Of a DNA stretch of 45,118 bases, positions 23,392 through 32,413 are shown in pieces. The notes below the pieces were generated by a model. It was given only the letters and a program-made list of their open reading frames with translations. It ran no database searches and was not told the origin of the DNA. The position numbers were made by a program, and so were the translations under genes. Source of the DNA: Desulfobacteraceae bacterium (GTDB lineage Bacteria; Desulfobacterota; Syntrophobacteria; Syntrophobacterales; Syntrophobacteraceae); NCBI GenBank assembly GCA_021372635.1, contig JAJFUA010000318.1, forward strand, positions 1 through 45,118, in the 5' to 3' direction. The first letter of the stretch is position 1; every line of letters begins with the position of its first letter.

Positions 23392-24960
23392 ATGGAGAAG
23401 CTAGTTTTCAGCGAGACGGATTGCAGGCAGATGGAAGCCCTGGGGATCACCAAGGCCCAGGTGGCTGCACAGGTCGCCGTTTTCAGAAAATCATCCTTCC
23501 ATGTCCGCCTTGTCAGGCCGTGCACCGTCGGAGACGGGGTGCAGGTTGTCGGCCGCTCGAAAACGGACGACTTTCTGCGTCTCCATGATGCCGCACTCGG
23601 GCAGGGGCGTTTCGTCAAGTTCGTGCCCGCGTCCGGTGCTGCCAGCCGCATGTTTCAGTCCCTGCTCCAGATCTATTACGTACCTCAGTTCCTCGAAGCG
23701 GATGAACTCCAGCGGAGAGCAAGCCGGGGAGTTTCCGTTGCGTGCGAATTCCTCCGTTTTCTGGAAGCCATCGACAGGTTTCCATTCTGGGACGACCTCC
23801 GGGTGGTGATGGCCCGCGACGGTCTCGACCTGGAAGCCATGATTGCCGGGTGCCGCTATCGGACCATTCTGGAGTATCTTCTGACCAGCCGCGGTCTGAA
23901 CTATGGTTCCCTGCCAAAGGGGCTCCTGAAATTCCACCGGTATCCGAACGAGTGCCGCACGGCTTTCGAAGAACACCTGGTGGAGGCCACCCAGTACGCA
24001 GGCAGCAGGGGAAATTCCTGCCAGATTCATTTCACGGTTTCTCCGGAACACGTAAGCGGCTTCAGACGGCTTTTCGAGCGTGTGCGATGCTCCCTGGAAG
24101 AAAGGTTCGGCACCTCGTTCGACATCTGCTTTTCGTTTCAGAAGCCCTGCACGGATACGATTGCAGTGGACATGGAAAACCAGCCGTTCCGGGACCTGGG
24201 GGGCAACCTGCATTTCAGGCCGGGTGGTCACGGTGCGCTCCTTGAAAATCTCAACGATCTGCGGGCGGACCTGGTGTACATCAAAAATGTGGACAACCTG
24301 ACCACGGACCGCCACAAGGAAGAAGTGGCGTTCTGGAAGAGGGTGCTCGGCGGTTGCCTGGCGAGCGTCCAGGAAACGGTCCACGATTATCTCCGGAAAC
24401 TGCATGCCGGCCAGATGGTGGAAGCTGCGGCGTATCGATATGCGAAAGAAACGCTCCTGATGGATTTTTCTCCCGATTTCGACCGGTGGCCTTCCGAGAG
24501 GCAGCGCTCCCTGCTGGTGGAAAAGTTGAATCGTCCCATTCGGGTATGCGGAGTGGTCAGAAATTCCGGAGAACCCGGGGGAGCACCCTTCTGGGTGGAG
24601 GACAAAACCGGGGCGGTCACCGTTCAAATCGTGGAGAAAGCTCAGGTGGATTTCAGCTCACCGGAACAGGAAAACATCTGGATGTCCTCCACGCACTTCA
24701 ATCCTGTGGATATTGTCTGCGGCGTCAGGGATTTCCAGGGAAAGCCGTTCGACCTCCGGCGTTATGTCGACGGGGATGCCGTCTTCATATCAAAAAAGTC
24801 GAAGGACGGAAAAGAACTGAAGGCCCTGGAACTGCCGGGCCTGTGGAACGGCGCCATGGCCGACTGGATTACCGTCATCGTGGAAGTGCCCAAAAGGACC
24901 TTCAATCCTGTCAAGACCGTATACGACCTCCTGCGGCCGGAACATCAGCCCGAACCGTAG
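23392..24960 (+). CDS. DUF4301-family protein, possible nucleotidyltransferase
   Basis: The 522-residue soluble protein resembles the DUF4301 family, which I know mainly from Bacteroidetes and has no assigned function. Three motifs recall the UDP-sugar pyrophosphorylase (UGPase) fold in the right order: KFVPASGAASRMFQSLL (about residue 75) at the glycine-rich substrate loop, FRPGGHGALLENL (about 278) like the PPGHGD loop, and YIKNVDNLTTD (about 300) like the metal-binding NxDNL. FHRYPNECRTAFEEHLVEA lies between them. The C-terminal third (about 380-520) looks like a separate beta-rich domain. The ATG at 23392 has a weak ribosome site; a GTG at 23335 is possible but would add unlikely sequence. 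Stands alone after the PPIase gene. Confidence 0.75.
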   Translation: MEKLVFSETDCRQMEALGITKAQVAAQVAVFRKSSFHVRLVRPCTVGDGVQVVGRSKTDDFLRLHDAALGQGRFVKFVPASGAASRMFQSLLQIYYVPQFLEADELQRRASRGVSVACEFLRFLEAIDRFPFWDDLRVVMARDGLDLEAMIAGCRYRTILEYLLTSRGLNYGSLPKGLLKFHRYPNECRTAFEEHLVEATQYAGSRGNSCQIHFTVSPEHVSGFRRLFERVRCSLEERFGTSFDICFSFQKPCTDTIAVDMENQPFRDLGGNLHFRPGGHGALLENLNDLRADLVYIKNVDNLTTDRHKEEVAFWKRVLGGCLASVQETVHDYLRKLHAGQMVEAAAYRYAKETLLMDFSPDFDRWPSERQRSLLVEKLNRPIRVCGVVRNSGEPGGAPFWVEDKTGAVTVQIVEKAQVDFSSPEQENIWMSSTHFNPVDIVCGVRDFQGKPFDLRRYVDGDAVFISKKSKDGKELKALELPGLWNGAMADWITVIVEVPKRTFNPVKTVYDLLRPEHQPEP

Positions 24961-25134
24961 AAGTCTCTCTTCCCGCCCTCGCCGGACGTTCCGATCCGGT
25001 GCGATTTCATTCGTTTGTTTTTCCCACATGGATATTGCATCCCGGTGAACGAGAAGGGATGAAGCGTCCGGACGCCATGGCGCTTTGAAATCATGCCAAG
25101 TCTTCCCGCACGTTGGTTTTCCGCCTTCGCTCAC

Positions 25135-25164
25135 TTGACGAAATGTGGACAGAAAGGCCATGAT
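25135..25164 (+). promoter_or_regulatory. Weak promoter candidate of the ABC exporter genes
   Basis: TTGACG, an 18-bp spacer and CATGAT (4/6) lie in the 297-bp gap before the first exporter gene. The rest of the gap holds no frame or RNA I can support. Confidence 0.25.
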
Positions 25165-25257
25165 TATTGGCCCTGTACGAGATGCACGGACCTCGGGCGG
25201 CTTGGCCCGGGATGAGACGATGTTTGAAAAAAACTGAAATGGAATCTTCCGGTGCGA

Positions 25258-27054
25258 ATGCATTCTCCAGCGAATAGCGATTCCGGCGTCACCCGGACTG
25301 AGACGGGGGGCTCATGGGGATCGATTGTTTTGTTGAAGCCCTGCTTCAAGCGCTATGCCCCGAGGGTTGTCTTCGGTTTTCTCATGCTGATGGCCGTTGA
25401 TTTCATCCAGTTGGTCGTCCCGCGAATCATCAAGAACGCCGTCGACGATCTCCAGCACGGCACCGCGACTTTCGAGGGACTTGTGCGCTACGGCGTCTAT
25501 ATCGTCCTCCTGGCCCTGGGGATTGCCGTCATGCGCCTGTTGTGGCGCAACCTGCTGCTGGGTTTTTCCCGCCTAGTGGAGATGCATCTCAGGAACCGGA
25601 TGTTCGCTCACATCCTTACCCTGGACAGGTCGTTCTACCAGCGGGTGACCGCAGGTGAAATCATGGCCTTGGCCACAAACGATCTTTCCTCCGTGCAACT
25701 GGCGTGCGGCATGGGGCTTGTGGCCTTTGTGGACGCCGTGTTCATGGGCTTTGCCGCTATCGCCTTCATGGCCTATATCAATCCCATGCTGACGACGGTG
25801 GCAATCCTGCCGATGCCGATTCTTGCCCTGTTGACACGCCTGCTGGCCTCAAGAGTTCACACTCGTTTCAAGAAGGTCCAGGAGCAGTTCTCGTCAATCA
25901 CGGAATTCGCACGATCCGCTTTTACTTCAATTCGTCTGCTCAAGGCCTATAACCAGGAAGAAGTCCAGACGGATCGCTTCAATGCCATGGGAGAGACCTA
26001 CGTCAGGAACAATCTGAAGCTGGCGTACATATACGGGACTCTTTTTCCCATATCCGGCCTGATCGGGAACGTCAGCATGCTCCTGATCCTGTATTTCGGC
26101 GGCAAGATGACCATAAGCGGAATCATAACCGCAGGAGACTTCGTGGCCTTCATCAGCTATCTGTTCCTCATGACGTGGCCGATGATGGCCATGGGATGGG
26201 TGGCGGATCTCTTCCAGAGGGGGGTGACGTCCCTGGGAAGGATAAATGCGCTGCTGGAGGAAAAGCCTGCGCTCTGGGATCCCCCCGCCCTGCCGGAAGC
26301 AGCGGCCGCTTCGACTTTGAAAGGAAACATCCTTCTGAGAAACCTGTCGTTCACCTATCCCGGACAGCGGGGAGCGACGCTGCGGAACATCCATCTCGAC
26401 ATCCGGGCCGGACAGTTCATCGGGGTCGTGGGGAGGACCGGGGCCGGCAAATCGACCCTGTGCCATTTGATCGGAAGGTTGTTCCCTGTGGACGATGGGG
26501 TTCTCTTTTTCGAGGGAACGGATGCGAACGAACTTCCCCTTTCGGCGGTCAGGGAGGCCATTGCCTACATACCGCAGGACGTCGTGCTTTTCTCCGATAC
26601 GATCGCCTTCAATATTTCCCTGGGAAAACCGGAGGCAAGCCGCGAGGATATCGAAAAGGTGGCGAAGGCGGCGGCCATTCACGACGAGATTTCGGCCATG
26701 CCGGACGGTTACGAGACCAGGATCGGCGAGAGGGGAGTGAAACTCTCGGGAGGGCAGCGTCAGCGGATCGCCATAGCACGGGCGCTCTTGCTCGACCGGC
26801 CGATTCTCATGATCGACGACGCACTGTCCGCGGTGGACATGGAAACGGAACACACCATCATCCGCTCCATCGCCGGGTACCTGAAGGACAGGACGTGCAT
26901 CGCCGTATCTCACAGGGTTGCTCCTCTGGCGGACGCCCGGGAGATCCTGGTGCTGGAAGGCGGACGGATCGTTGCAAGAGGCAACCATGAGGAACTGCTC
27001 CGGCGAAGCAGGTTTTATGCAACGATTTTCAGGCAGCAGACGGACCCGAAGTAG
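25258..27054 (+). CDS. ABC exporter half-transporter with a degenerate ATP site (subunit A)
   Basis: The 598-residue protein fuses a type I exporter membrane domain (six helices within about residues 20-305) to an ATPase domain. Walker A is GRTGAGKST, the Q-loop IAYIPQDVVLFSD, signature LSGGQRQR and the switch histidine is in VSHRV. Walker B reads ILMIDDALSAVD: the catalytic glutamate is an aspartate. This marks the non-hydrolysing site of heterodimeric exporters such as TM287/288 and MdlAB. The partner gene follows by 111 bp. The substrate could be a lipid, drug or peptide. The ATG at 25258 or a GTG two codons earlier may be the start; neither has a strong ribosome site. Confidence 0.9.
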   Translation: MHSPANSDSGVTRTETGGSWGSIVLLKPCFKRYAPRVVFGFLMLMAVDFIQLVVPRIIKNAVDDLQHGTATFEGLVRYGVYIVLLALGIAVMRLLWRNLLLGFSRLVEMHLRNRMFAHILTLDRSFYQRVTAGEIMALATNDLSSVQLACGMGLVAFVDAVFMGFAAIAFMAYINPMLTTVAILPMPILALLTRLLASRVHTRFKKVQEQFSSITEFARSAFTSIRLLKAYNQEEVQTDRFNAMGETYVRNNLKLAYIYGTLFPISGLIGNVSMLLILYFGGKMTISGIITAGDFVAFISYLFLMTWPMMAMGWVADLFQRGVTSLGRINALLEEKPALWDPPALPEAAAASTLKGNILLRNLSFTYPGQRGATLRNIHLDIRAGQFIGVVGRTGAGKSTLCHLIGRLFPVDDGVLFFEGTDANELPLSAVREAIAYIPQDVVLFSDTIAFNISLGKPEASREDIEKVAKAAAIHDEISAMPDGYETRIGERGVKLSGGQRQRIAIARALLLDRPILMIDDALSAVDMETEHTIIRSIAGYLKDRTCIAVSHRVAPLADAREILVLEGGRIVARGNHEELLRRSRFYATIFRQQTDPK

Positions 27055-27165
27055 GCAGATGCGAAAAACGGTTTAAAAGGAAGGGCTGCGGGGGAAACCC
27101 GGCCGGCACTTCCGGCGATGCTCCCGCGCAGGCGGGAAAACGGCTGTGGTGGCAGTGAGCGAAAG

Positions 27166-28992
27166 ATGAATCACGAAGAGAAATACACCGACGACGACTA
27201 TTCGGTTCGAATGAGCGACCTGCGACTCTGGAGGAAGCTGCTCGGGTTCATCGCTCCCCAGTGGCGCTGGGTTTGCCTGGCGGTGTTCCTCTCGCTCGTC
27301 ATCACGTGCACGAGTCTGGTTCTTCCCCGCCTGGTTCAAGTCGGGCTGGATCACTACATCCTTGCCGGGCATATGGATACGGAAGCAAAAATGCGGGGGA
27401 TCGGCGAATTGTCGTTCGTGTTCCTGCTCCTGGTTTCGGTCGGTTTTGTCGCGAACTTCCTCCAGGTGCTTGTCCTGGAGTGGACGGGGCAAAGGACGAT
27501 GCATGCCCTGCGCCAGCGGCTTTTCTCACACGTGATGAACCTGAACCTCTCGTTTTTCCACTCGATCCCGGTCGGCAAACTGGTTACGCGGCTCACGAAC
27601 GATGTCCAGAACCTCTACGAGATGTTTACCTCGGTGATCATAACCCTGTTCAACGATGGGGTGCGCCTTGTCGGCATTCTGGCCATCCTGTTCTGGATGA
27701 ACTGGAGGCTCGCGCTCATCCTGAGCGCGACCTTCCCGATAATGCTGGTGATCACTCTGTGGTTCGGACGCTTGAGCCGCAACGCCTTCCGACGCATCAG
27801 GGCGCACCTTGCTGAGATTAACGCGTTCATCCAGGAGTCCGTTTCCGGAATAACGGTGATACAGCTGTTTCTCCGGGAGGCGGACCTGGGGCGGCGGTTC
27901 GGACGGCTCAATGACAGGTATCGCGATGCGGCCTTCTACCAGATCCACGTGTTCGGCATTTTCGTTCCCCTGATCGAAGTGATGAATTCGATCGCGATGG
28001 CGCTCATCGTCTGGTACGGCGGCGGGGAGATTCTCCGTCAGCACATGACCATAGGCGTTCTCGCGGCCTTTATCTCCTACATGAGATTGTTTTTCCAGCC
28101 ATTGCGAGAGCTTTCCCAGAAATACACCATCGTGCAGTCTGCGATGACATCGGCGGAGAGAATCTTCGATCTGCTGGAAGTGCGGGACAGCCTGCCCGTA
28201 CCGGAAAAGTCGATGATTCCCCGGAACGCGCCGGGGTCCATAGAATTTTCCGGTGTCCGCTTCGAGTACGAACCGGGACGCCCCGCAATCCGGAACGTCT
28301 CCTTTTTCGTGAACGCCGGTGAAACGCTGGCGATTGTGGGGGCGACGGGTTCTGGGAAGACGACGATCGTCAACCTGCTGGAGAGGTTTTACGATCCGCT
28401 CGACGGTTGCATACGAGTGGGAGGGGAGGACCTGAGGGAACTCGATCTGCATTGGCTCAGGGAACAGATCGGTCTGGTCATGCAGGATGTTTTTATTGTG
28501 CCCGGGAGCATACGGGAAAATATCGCGCTGGACCGCCCGATTTCGGAAGAAAGGCTCGAGAGGATTGTCTCCCTCTCGCAGTTGTCCGGTTTCGTGAAGA
28601 ACCTTCCGGATGGACCGAATACGCGCATAGGCGAGGGTGGGATGAATCTCTCGGCCGGGCAGAAACAGTTGCTCGCCTTCGCGAGAGTCCTTGCCCGGGA
28701 CCCCGGTATCCTGATCCTGGATGAAGCCACGGCGAACGTGGACACGGAAACGGAGATGCTCATCGAGCGGGCCATCCAGGCGGCGATGGCCCATCGGACA
28801 AGCATCGTCATCGCTCACAGGCTTTCGACGATCAGGCGGGCGGATCGCATTCTGGTCATGGACGGCGGGAGGATCGTCGAACAGGGGACCCATGAGGAAC
28901 TCATGCAGGCGGGAGGTCTGTATCAGCATTTGCAGACCCTGCAAAACGGGTTCAGCCATGTCGGCGAAACCGTGGAGGCAGAGGCCGGATAA
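27166..28992 (+). CDS. ABC exporter half-transporter with the consensus catalytic residues (subunit B)
   Basis: The 608-residue partner has six membrane helices (within about 20-330) and an ATPase domain with Walker A GATGSGKTT, Walker B ILILDEATANVD with its glutamate intact, and switch histidine in IAHRLS. Its signature is NLSAGQKQLL, where the usual second position Gly is Ala. Because a subunit's signature completes the site on the other chain, the altered LSAGQ and subunit A's altered Walker B fall in the same composite site, which fits a heterodimer with one dead and one live site. The ATG at 27166 fits the family; the 16 upstream open codons look non-coding. Confidence 0.92.
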   Translation: MNHEEKYTDDDYSVRMSDLRLWRKLLGFIAPQWRWVCLAVFLSLVITCTSLVLPRLVQVGLDHYILAGHMDTEAKMRGIGELSFVFLLLVSVGFVANFLQVLVLEWTGQRTMHALRQRLFSHVMNLNLSFFHSIPVGKLVTRLTNDVQNLYEMFTSVIITLFNDGVRLVGILAILFWMNWRLALILSATFPIMLVITLWFGRLSRNAFRRIRAHLAEINAFIQESVSGITVIQLFLREADLGRRFGRLNDRYRDAAFYQIHVFGIFVPLIEVMNSIAMALIVWYGGGEILRQHMTIGVLAAFISYMRLFFQPLRELSQKYTIVQSAMTSAERIFDLLEVRDSLPVPEKSMIPRNAPGSIEFSGVRFEYEPGRPAIRNVSFFVNAGETLAIVGATGSGKTTIVNLLERFYDPLDGCIRVGGEDLRELDLHWLREQIGLVMQDVFIVPGSIRENIALDRPISEERLERIVSLSQLSGFVKNLPDGPNTRIGEGGMNLSAGQKQLLAFARVLARDPGILILDEATANVDTETEMLIERAIQAAMAHRTSIVIAHRLSTIRRADRILVMDGGRIVEQGTHEELMQAGGLYQHLQTLQNGFSHVGETVEAEAG

Positions 28993-29049
28993 AAGGTCAT
29001 GGGCGAATGAGGGAATACCTTGCCGGTGCGCCTCGCGATGGATATGCCC

Positions 29050-29066
29050 GTCGGCGTTATGCCGAC
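29050..29066. terminator. Hairpin between the converging exporter and DUF554 genes
   Basis: GTCGGC and GCCGAC form a 6-bp stem with a five-base loop in the 92-bp gap between stop codons. There is no T tract, so this is a weak call based mostly on position. Confidence 0.35.
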
Positions 29067-29084
29067 CTGGAAGAAGGCGGGATA

Positions 29085-29774
29085 TCAGGGAAGAAAGCGC
29101 AGGAGTGCGACGATAAGCGGAGCCAGCGCGAGCGCGGGCAGGAAGCTGGCCAGCCTCATGTCCTTTACGTTCAGAAGCTTCAGGCCCAGTCCCACGATGA
29201 TGAGCCCCCCCGTTGCGGTCATTTCCGCGATCATGGGGTCGGTGAGCGCCTTGGAAAGCATAGTGGCGAAAAGGGTGATAAAGCCCTGGTAAAGCAAGAT
29301 GCTGACTGCCGAGCAGGCGACACCCCATCCCAGGGTGGCTGAAAAGGCGATGGCGGCGAAGCCGTCGAGCGCAGCCTTGACGGCCAGGATGCGGTAGTCT
29401 CCCGTGAGGCCGTCCTGTATGGATCCCAGAATGGCCATGGGGCCGATGCAGAAAATCAGGCTTGCCGTGACGAACCCTTCTCCGAAAGTGCTCTGCCGAC
29501 CTCTTGAAAGCACATTCTGAAGAATGCTGCCGAGTTTTTCAATGGCGTCGTGGATGCGAAGGACTTCACCGGTCAGCCCTCCCAGCAGCACGGCTGCCAG
29601 TACGATGAGGATGTTTTTCGTCCCGAGGGCCATTTGCAGGCCGATCAGGACGATCAGCAATCCGAGTCCGTTCAGTACCGTATCGCGGATTCTTTCAGAT
29701 AGCCTGGCCCCCATGAACACCCCGAGAGTACTCCCGAAGATTATGGCGCCGGCATTGATGGAAGTGCCTATCAT
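29085..29774 (-). CDS. DUF554-family membrane protein
   Basis: The 229-residue protein has about seven hydrophobic segments and matches the DUF554 (YdfK/YqgA) family: GTSINAGAIIFGSTLGVFMG at the start, FGEGFVTASLIFCIGPMAI in the middle and TATGGLIIVGLGLKLL near the end. The Gly-rich repeated pattern suggests a small transporter or channel, but the family has no firmly known function. Its ATG overlaps the stop of the protease gene as ATGA, so it is translated by coupling to it. Confidence 0.88.
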   Translation of the reverse strand: MIGTSINAGAIIFGSTLGVFMGARLSERIRDTVLNGLGLLIVLIGLQMALGTKNILIVLAAVLLGGLTGEVLRIHDAIEKLGSILQNVLSRGRQSTFGEGFVTASLIFCIGPMAILGSIQDGLTGDYRILAVKAALDGFAAIAFSATLGWGVACSAVSILLYQGFITLFATMLSKALTDPMIAEMTATGGLIIVGLGLKLLNVKDMRLASFLPALALAPLIVALLRFLP

Positions 29775-31078
29775 GGCTTGAGAGTTCGGTCCTTTCCGGT
29801 CTTCTCCTGCTGTGCCGTGATATCGCGCTCGGTTTCTTCCAGAAGCGTGATCCTCCGGACCAGGGGCGGGTGGGAATAGTGAAACCACACGTATAGAGGG
29901 TGGGGGGCGAGGTTGGAGAGATTGTCCTTCGCCATGCGCTTTAAGGCGGTGATGAGCGGCACGGCGGTCTGGAGAAATCCGGTGGCGAAGGCGTCGGCCT
30001 GGCGTTCGAAGTGCCGGGAGACGGCCATGTAGAAGGGCTGCAGAAAAAAACCGGCCTTTTGCCAAAAAATTCCCACAATGAAGAGCCCGGCATAGGGGAG
30101 CATGGACTGAAAACCGAAAGCCGCATAGAGGGCGGGCCAGTTCATCAGGTGATAGGTCAGATAGAAGCCGGTGAACATGAAGATTTCGAAGATCGCGATT
30201 TGCTTGATGATGTGCCTTCTCTGGTAGTGCCCCGCCTCGTGGGCCAGGACCGCGAGAATCTCCTCCCTTGGATGGGATTCGATCAGCGTATCGAAGAGCA
30301 CGATCTGCTTGGTCCGCCCGAATCCGGTAAAGTAGGCGTTCGTGTGGCTGCTCCTCTTGCCGGCATCCATCTGCAGTATGTTTTTCACCCTGATCCCGTT
30401 TTGATCCATCAGGGTCCGGATAGTTTCCGCCAGTTCCAGGTCCTGGAGCGGTTCGAACTTGTTGAACAAGGGGGCGATCAGGACGGGGTAGAGCAGCGCG
30501 AGAAGGATCTGTACGGTCGAAACGGCCAGGAATCCCCAGAACCACCACATCGCGGGGGCTATATGCATCAGCCAAAGGATAAGGATGAGCAGGAACGAAA
30601 AAATGACGATGGAAATGATGCCGGATTTTATCTGGTCGAGGATCCACATCCTGGGTGAAGATCTATGGAATCCGTATTTCTTCTCGATCACGAAAGATCT
30701 GCAGAAAGAGAAGGGTAGAGCGACGACATAGAGAATTGCGGCGGGCAGAAGAAAAAACAGGGGCCCGGCAATCGCGAAGGGAAGCTGCCAGCGCGAAAAG
30801 TCGTTTTCCAGGGAGGTGATGAATCCGGAAAGGATCAGCACAAGGAGAACCGCCTCGGTAAAAAACGTCTCGGCCATTTCCAGGCGGGTTTTCGACCTGG
30901 TGTAGGTATTCATGTCGGACAGCCTGGCCGCGTCTATAAACCCTTCAAAAAATTCAGGAATCCTGTTGCCGTATCTCTGCAAGTGCTTGAGGTTGATGCC
31001 CTCCAGCCAGGTGGAGAACAGGACCTGGAACACGTATACAACAATGAAAATCACGAACGGGAAATTCGCCTCGAACAT
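29771..31078 (-). CDS. M48-family integral membrane metalloprotease (Ste24-like)
   Basis: The 435-residue protein resembles Ste24/CAAX protease 1 more than HtpX. An N-terminal M48 extension with several membrane helices (about 8-30, 70-95, 105-130, 150-180) and SFVIEKKYGFHRSSP precedes the catalytic domain. The zinc motif HEAGH is at 280-284, and the third ligand is in the later RHFERQADAFA stretch. In yeast Ste24 trims CAAX and misfolded membrane proteins; bacterial members probably act in envelope quality control. I chose the ATG at 31078; the frame is open to 31156, but the added part is not family-like. Coupled to the DUF554 gene by ATGA. Confidence 0.9.
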   Translation of the reverse strand: MFEANFPFVIFIVVYVFQVLFSTWLEGINLKHLQRYGNRIPEFFEGFIDAARLSDMNTYTRSKTRLEMAETFFTEAVLLVLILSGFITSLENDFSRWQLPFAIAGPLFFLLPAAILYVVALPFSFCRSFVIEKKYGFHRSSPRMWILDQIKSGIISIVIFSFLLILILWLMHIAPAMWWFWGFLAVSTVQILLALLYPVLIAPLFNKFEPLQDLELAETIRTLMDQNGIRVKNILQMDAGKRSSHTNAYFTGFGRTKQIVLFDTLIESHPREEILAVLAHEAGHYQRRHIIKQIAIFEIFMFTGFYLTYHLMNWPALYAAFGFQSMLPYAGLFIVGIFWQKAGFFLQPFYMAVSRHFERQADAFATGFLQTAVPLITALKRMAKDNLSNLAPHPLYVWFHYSHPPLVRRITLLEETERDITAQQEKTGKDRTLKP

Positions 31079-31371
31079 AACATACTCGCAGTTGCAGTGG
31101 AAAACAGTTGCCGCGGAAGGGGTTCCCGGACGGCGGCAATGTTCGGACATGGGCACACGGAAAGATAAACCACTGTGTCCCGGATGAAAAGAGAAAAGGG
31201 GTAAGGTTCTTTAAAGAATTACTCCGGAAAAAGAATGACTGGCATAATTGCCGGGTCCCGGGTTGTCATCGGCTGGTTGAGTTCTTATCATGTTGCCTAC
31301 CGTGATCATCATCCATTACCGTTTGTAAAACAGACAGGTGGGTTGCCTTTACCTGGAGAGGAGAGGAAAAC

Positions 31372-31560
31372 ATGGCGATTTGGAAATGCAATAATTGCGG
31401 CAACACGACGGAGCTTCTTTCCCCACCGGAAATATGTCCTTCCTGCAAGAAGAAATGCGAATTCGTGGACGTTACCTGCTACATTCCCGAGTGTGGCGGA
31501 CCGGAATCTCATAACATCAACCCGGAAGTCTACGAGGAATCCTACAAGCAGGACAAATAA
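31372..31560 (+). CDS. Small rubredoxin-like zinc-ribbon protein (62 residues)
   Basis: The start MAIWKCNNCGNTTELL and EICPSCKKK give two CxxC knuckles (C6/C9 and C23/C26), the arrangement of rubredoxin-like and zinc-ribbon domains that bind one Fe or Zn. Residues 30-50 contain two more cysteines (DVTCYIPECGG), then SHNINPEVYEES. A strong GGAGAGGAGAGG ribosome site precedes the ATG and a good terminator follows 53 bp after the stop, so it is a one-gene unit. Such proteins in strict anaerobes are often linked to oxidative stress or electron transfer, but nothing nearby names a partner. Confidence 0.85.
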   Translation: MAIWKCNNCGNTTELLSPPEICPSCKKKCEFVDVTCYIPECGGPESHNINPEVYEESYKQDK

Positions 31561-31612
31561 GGCCCGGTTTGCAGCAGGGGCTCTCTCAGTCTCGATACTC
31601 AGGCTCGATATG

Positions 31613-31643
31613 ACGGCAGGACCGGACCGCTCCTGCCGTTTTT
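31613..31643 (+). terminator. Rho-independent terminator after the rubredoxin-like gene
   Basis: ACGGCAGGA and TCCTGCCGT form a 9-bp stem with a nine-base loop, ending in five T residues. The remaining bases up to 31900 carry no supported gene; several short GC-rich inverted repeats occur around 31740-31800. Confidence 0.85.
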
Positions 31644-31900
31644 CATCTCGTGTTCCCGGACTGCGGATGCCATGCCGCGACCGGCCCCTTACCATGTCCT
31701 CCGGTTTCCATCATTCCAAGCGGGGAAGGTGTTTTCCGGCCGGGTGGCAAAAGGAAATAGCCGGCAGGAACTTCCTGGCAGCGGAGCGGCTGCCGGTCGG
31801 CCTGAAACGCCCCAACCCCGGCCTTATTCTATGTTTTCACACCTGGAGCGGATCGGATCGTTTTTTTGCGATGTCGTTTGGATGAAGGAAAGGAGCGGCT

Positions 31901-32323
31901 ATGAAGGATAAACGCACGTTGCACCTGCGGGTCCAGGAACTTTGCGACTGCTTTGCCGATGCCGATCCCCTGAGGGAGATGGCCGCCGTTTCGAAGGAGG
32001 AGGACAAGGAGGAAGGTGCGGTCAAATGGCTGGCGCTGGCCGTTTTGCACGGGATCGACCGCGCGGCGAAAAAGATCACCATAACGCGTGACAAAGACGG
32101 CGGGATATCCGTAACGGCGAAGTACAGAAAATGGGAATTGCCCTCACCCGGCGGGGACGTCGGCAAACGAATCTTCGACGTCGTCCAGGAGATAACGCAT
32201 ATCGAAAAGAGGAAGGGAAAGACCCCGTTGGCGATAGGAATCCGGGACAGCAGCATTGAAATCACGGTAGAGCTGGAGACGGACGGGGAAACCGGGAGCG
32301 TTACGCTGGAGTTTCCCGAATAG
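31901..32323 (+). CDS. Hypothetical protein (140 residues)
   Basis: Not a family I recognise. The AAGGAG site before the ATG and the amino-acid make-up support a real gene. The first half is helical and acidic (LRVQELCDCFADADPLREM, then a KEEDKEEG stretch, then AVKWLALAVLHGIDRAAKK). The second half alternates as beta strands (KITITRDKDGGISVTAKY, SIEITVELETD, GSVTLEFPE). No signal peptide or membrane span. It converges with the flagellar operon, whose last gene ends 90 bp away; the gap contains no clear terminator. Confidence 0.7.
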   Translation: MKDKRTLHLRVQELCDCFADADPLREMAAVSKEEDKEEGAVKWLALAVLHGIDRAAKKITITRDKDGGISVTAKYRKWELPSPGGDVGKRIFDVVQEITHIEKRKGKTPLAIGIRDSSIEITVELETDGETGSVTLEFPE

Positions 32324-32413
32324 CGTTCGTCTTCCGGGTTTTGACGCCCTGGTGCCCGCGCCCCTCGGCGATGCTCATCTGTCTTCCGATCAAGGTGGAT
32401 GTTTGCCGCCGGA

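Noticed and set aside
27526-29328. 600-codon minus-strand frame opposite the second exporter gene
   Set aside because: Opposite-strand shadow of a full-length ABC gene with all catalytic motifs; His/Arg-rich, no family match.
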